Of a stretch of DNA of 7,339 nt, positions 5,843 to 7,339 are shown piece by piece. The notes under the pieces are model-generated. The model did not search any database. It saw only the letters and a program-made list of their open reading frames with translations, and was not told the origin of the DNA. Position 1 is the stretch's first letter. The number at the start of each line of letters is the position of its first letter. The translations under genes and the position numbers were made by a program. The stretch is from positions 1-7,339 of the forward strand of contig OMUE01000169.1 in assembly GCA_900314165.1 (NCBI GenBank), written 5' to 3'. The DNA comes from an uncultured Acidaminococcus sp. GTDB lineage: Bacteria; Bacillota_C; Negativicutes; Acidaminococcales; Acidaminococcaceae.

Positions 5843-6091
5843 TTAATCCAATTGGGGCACATCTACCATTGGCAAAATTTCCTTCAAAGGACGTCCACTC
5901 ACTATGAAATTATTCAATAAATCGTCCATGTCTTTAAATTCCTGAGCAGAGTCTTTGTATTTCCCATATATATCTGTAGTAGCGGTAATGCTACCAGGGC
6001 CTTTTAACCCCGTATATATTGCAAACTGAAAATTTTCTAGGGAACAAACGACGTCTCCCAACATTTCATTTTCCAGTTCTTCTTTCGTCAT
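5843..6091 (-). CDS. Small hypothetical protein, candidate immunity-type (last gene of cluster)
   Basis: This 82-residue soluble protein belongs to no family I can name. It has a polar start (MTKEELENEM), a central FQFAIYTG...GSITATTDIYGKY region (21-45) and a C-terminal tail from about residue 54 (DMDDLLNNF...GRPLKEILP). That tail aligns without gaps to the tail of the protein at the other end of the cluster (SIDDVMNKP...GKSLTEIVP), sharing D-D, N, G, L, E-I and P. The ATG at 6091 has AAAGG (6105-6101) 9 nt upstream, overlapping the stop of the preceding gene, so translation is probably coupled. No signal peptide or membrane helix is seen. It is the last gene before a strong terminator. An immunity role is inferred only from size, clustering and shared tails. 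Confidence 0.8.
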   Translation of the reverse strand: MTKEELENEMLGDVVCSLENFQFAIYTGLKGPGSITATTDIYGKYKDSAQEFKDMDDLLNNFIVSGRPLKEILPMVDVPQLD

Positions 6092-6104
6092 GGCCGACTA
6101 CCTT

Positions 6105-6341
6105 TCAATTCAAATCATCCGTCACTACATGCCATTCTCCAAATGGCCATGGATCAAAGAATTTATGGGGATCTTGCTTAACTTCTCCTGTACTCTTAGA
6201 CACTATATATGACTTTGGACCATATACCACCTCTCCGGGTTTAAAAATGGAAAAGGCAAAACTATCTTCTGAATCAGCATATTTATGAAATTTAGTTCCC
6301 ACATGGTTTTCGGCAATTTTCAAAGCTTCTCCTACGGTCAT
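6105..6341 (-). CDS. Small protein resembling YrhB/Imm35-type immunity domains
   Basis: From the ATG at 6341 the product is 78 residues. It opens MTVGEALKIAENHVG, the 'T.eeAlkiAe' helix typical of YrhB/Imm35-like proteins, followed by FAFSIFKPGE and YIVSKSTGEV, the 'V.K.TGeV' strand turn also common there, then FFDPWPFGEWHVV. The same pattern occurs in the second half of the preceding gene (ITADKAYMLA, FVFS, VEKKTGRV), so the two are probably paralogues. The frame can be extended 17 codons to a TTG at 6392, overlapping the upstream gene by 7 bp. Neither start has a good ribosome site; I chose the ATG because it coincides with the domain start. YrhB/Imm35 proteins are predicted to neutralise polymorphic toxins, but the family call is from memory of motifs. 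Confidence 0.7.
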   Translation of the reverse strand: MTVGEALKIAENHVGTKFHKYADSEDSFAFSIFKPGEVVYGPKSYIVSKSTGEVKQDPHKFFDPWPFGEWHVVTDDLN

Positions 6342-6385
6342 ATTATTATTGGTCGTTTCACCAACCCCCTTTATCCAGCTATTTG

Positions 6386-6955
6386 CTACCAACCGATTTT
6401 ATCTAAAAACTTTTGAAAGATAGTTTTATGTTCTTTAGATTCAGGATAGGGGTTGTGGACACCAGGAAGCTGTTTTTTCCTTACTATTTCTTGTTTTTCC
6501 TTTATAGAATCGTAAATTGGTCCTAAAGAGTCTTCAAAGCTGCCCATAAAGAGATCTTCTGTTGCTTTCCACTTGGCTTTATCCCTATTACCCCATTCCT
6601 CCAAATACCAGCCGACTCGACCGGTCTTTTTCTCTACTTTTGGGAGTCCTCCGCCATACCATTGCCCAGAAAATACGAATCCACGCTCGGTTTCATAATA
6701 GTTCGTAATCAGGGCACCAGGGCATTCTAATTGGGCAAGCATATAAGCTTTATCAGCAGTAATGGCCCTCATCGGCCAAAAAAGGCGTTCCATGGCTTGC
6801 CTTGTCACAATCCATGTATCTTGGATTTTATCTACTTCATTATCATGAAATTTGGGCTGATCTAAAGGCCCAGCGGTTATACATTTTAGTAAGCCTTCAT
6901 ACTTGATACCCCAGATAACAGAGGCTTCGGCCAAAGTCATAACGTCGTTGAGCAT
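6386..6955 (-). CDS. Helix-turn-helix protein fused to an immunity-like domain
   Basis: From the ATG at 6955 the protein has 189 residues. Residues 6-59 look like an excisionase/MerR-type DNA-binding fold: MTLAEASVIWGIKYEGLLKC then DTWIVTRQAMERL, the pattern of small HTH proteins seen in toxin-antitoxin and accessory loci. From residue 65 a second domain begins (ITADKAYMLAQ, NYYETERGFVFS, WYGGGLPKVEKKTGRVGWYL) that parallels the next gene's product and resembles YrhB/Imm35-type proteins. The tail (about 150-189) is lysine-rich and polar. The ATG at 6955 is preferred over the GTG at 6964 because AGAGG lies 8 nt before the ATG and touches the GTG. It starts 18 bp after the preceding stop and overlaps or abuts the next gene. 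A DNA-binding immunity protein could regulate its own operon, but this is inference. Confidence 0.75.
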   Translation of the reverse strand: MLNDVMTLAEASVIWGIKYEGLLKCITAGPLDQPKFHDNEVDKIQDTWIVTRQAMERLFWPMRAITADKAYMLAQLECPGALITNYYETERGFVFSGQWYGGGLPKVEKKTGRVGWYLEEWGNRDKAKWKATEDLFMGSFEDSLGPIYDSIKEKQEIVRKKQLPGVHNPYPESKEHKTIFQKFLDKIGW

Positions 6956-6973
6956 TTTCCTCACCTCTCAGTT

Positions 6974-7339
6974 TTACAATTCCAGATTTTCGATTTCAGG
7001 AACAATTTCCGTAAGACTTTTTCCATCAAAAAACGGTTTGTTCATCACATCATCTATACTTGTCATGGTTTCCGCCTTATCACCGTACCAAATATCGAAC
7101 TCTTTATGAGAAAATGGATCTACTCCACAAGGAATTCCTTTATAGTCAAAAAGAACATGGTGAATCAAAGAATTGATTCGGTATCTTAAATAGGCAGCCG
7201 TCGCAAGCAGATAATCCGTTTCCATCGTTAAAAACGGTCTTGTGTACCTTGTAGTTTCGATTTCCAGCCTGTCATCTTTTTTATGCAGAATCAAAACAAT
7301 GGGCGGAACAACTGAATTATCCAGTAAATTCTTGTCATC
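6974..7339 (-). CDS. Partial hypothetical protein, first visible gene of the cluster (5' end outside window)
   Basis: The frame stays open from the stop at 6974 to the window edge, giving at least 121 residues. The first usable start inside is a TTG at 7294 without a good ribosome site, and the codons upstream of it (DDKNLLDNSVVPPIV) look like real protein, so the gene most likely begins beyond 7339. No family is recognised. Visible features, numbered from the TTG, are a helical YLLATAAYLRYRINSLIHHV (28-47), GVDPFSHKEFDIWYGD (57-72), and a tail with SIDDVMNKP and GKSLTEIVP that matches the tail of the last gene in the cluster. It is soluble, with no membrane segment. It may be another immunity-type protein, or the C-terminal end of a larger protein. 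Confidence 0.75.
   Translation of the reverse strand, partial: DDKNLLDNSVVPPIVLILHKKDDRLEIETTRYTRPFLTMETDYLLATAAYLRYRINSLIHHVLFDYKGIPCGVDPFSHKEFDIWYGDKAETMTSIDDVMNKPFFDGKSLTEIVPEIENLEL

Overview
The window looks like an accessory region of a low-to-moderate GC Gram-positive bacterium, most likely a gut-type Clostridia relative. The grounds are AGGAGG-type ribosome sites before nearly every gene, A/T-rich intergenic DNA, and protein types common in that group. No rRNA, tRNA or core marker gene is present, so this is inference.

Layout. (1) Positions 66-2413 hold a complete IS21-family insertion sequence: 13-bp perfect terminal inverted repeats, three 24-bp-period subterminal repeats at each end, a hairpin leader, istA (DDE transposase) and istB (AAA+ helper) overlapping by 8 bp. 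It has no target-site duplication. Its left flank (1-65) is one copy of a repeat found again at 5651-5715, and its right flank is the broken stump of a chromate-transporter gene. The IS therefore sits on a rearrangement breakpoint. (2) Positions 2414-3513 hold the chrA remnant and a full-length LysR-type regulator, both on the minus strand. (3) Positions 3629-5322 hold a two-gene plus-strand operon, divergent from lysR: a small unknown membrane protein and a MATE-family exporter. The shared intergenic region carries two good back-to-back promoters and an ATAA-N7-TTAT palindrome of LysR-box type. (4) Positions 5323-5842 are a junction region: a two-way terminator, a decayed unrecognised minus-strand coding fragment, the second 65-bp repeat copy, and a strong 16-bp-stem terminator. 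(5) Positions 5843-7339 hold a compact minus-strand operon of four small soluble proteins; the first runs off the window. Two of them share a C-terminal tail, and another two share a domain resembling the YrhB/Imm35 immunity type, one of these fused to a DNA-binding helix-turn-helix. Such arrays are typical of the DNA downstream of polymorphic toxins, although no toxin is visible here.

How the parts work together. The LysR protein probably controls the divergent exporter operon and may once also have controlled chrA. The four-gene cluster is probably an immunity or orphan-immunity array. The IS and the repeats show that this locus has been rearranged repeatedly. The most novel material is the four-gene cluster, above all the HTH-immunity-like fusion.
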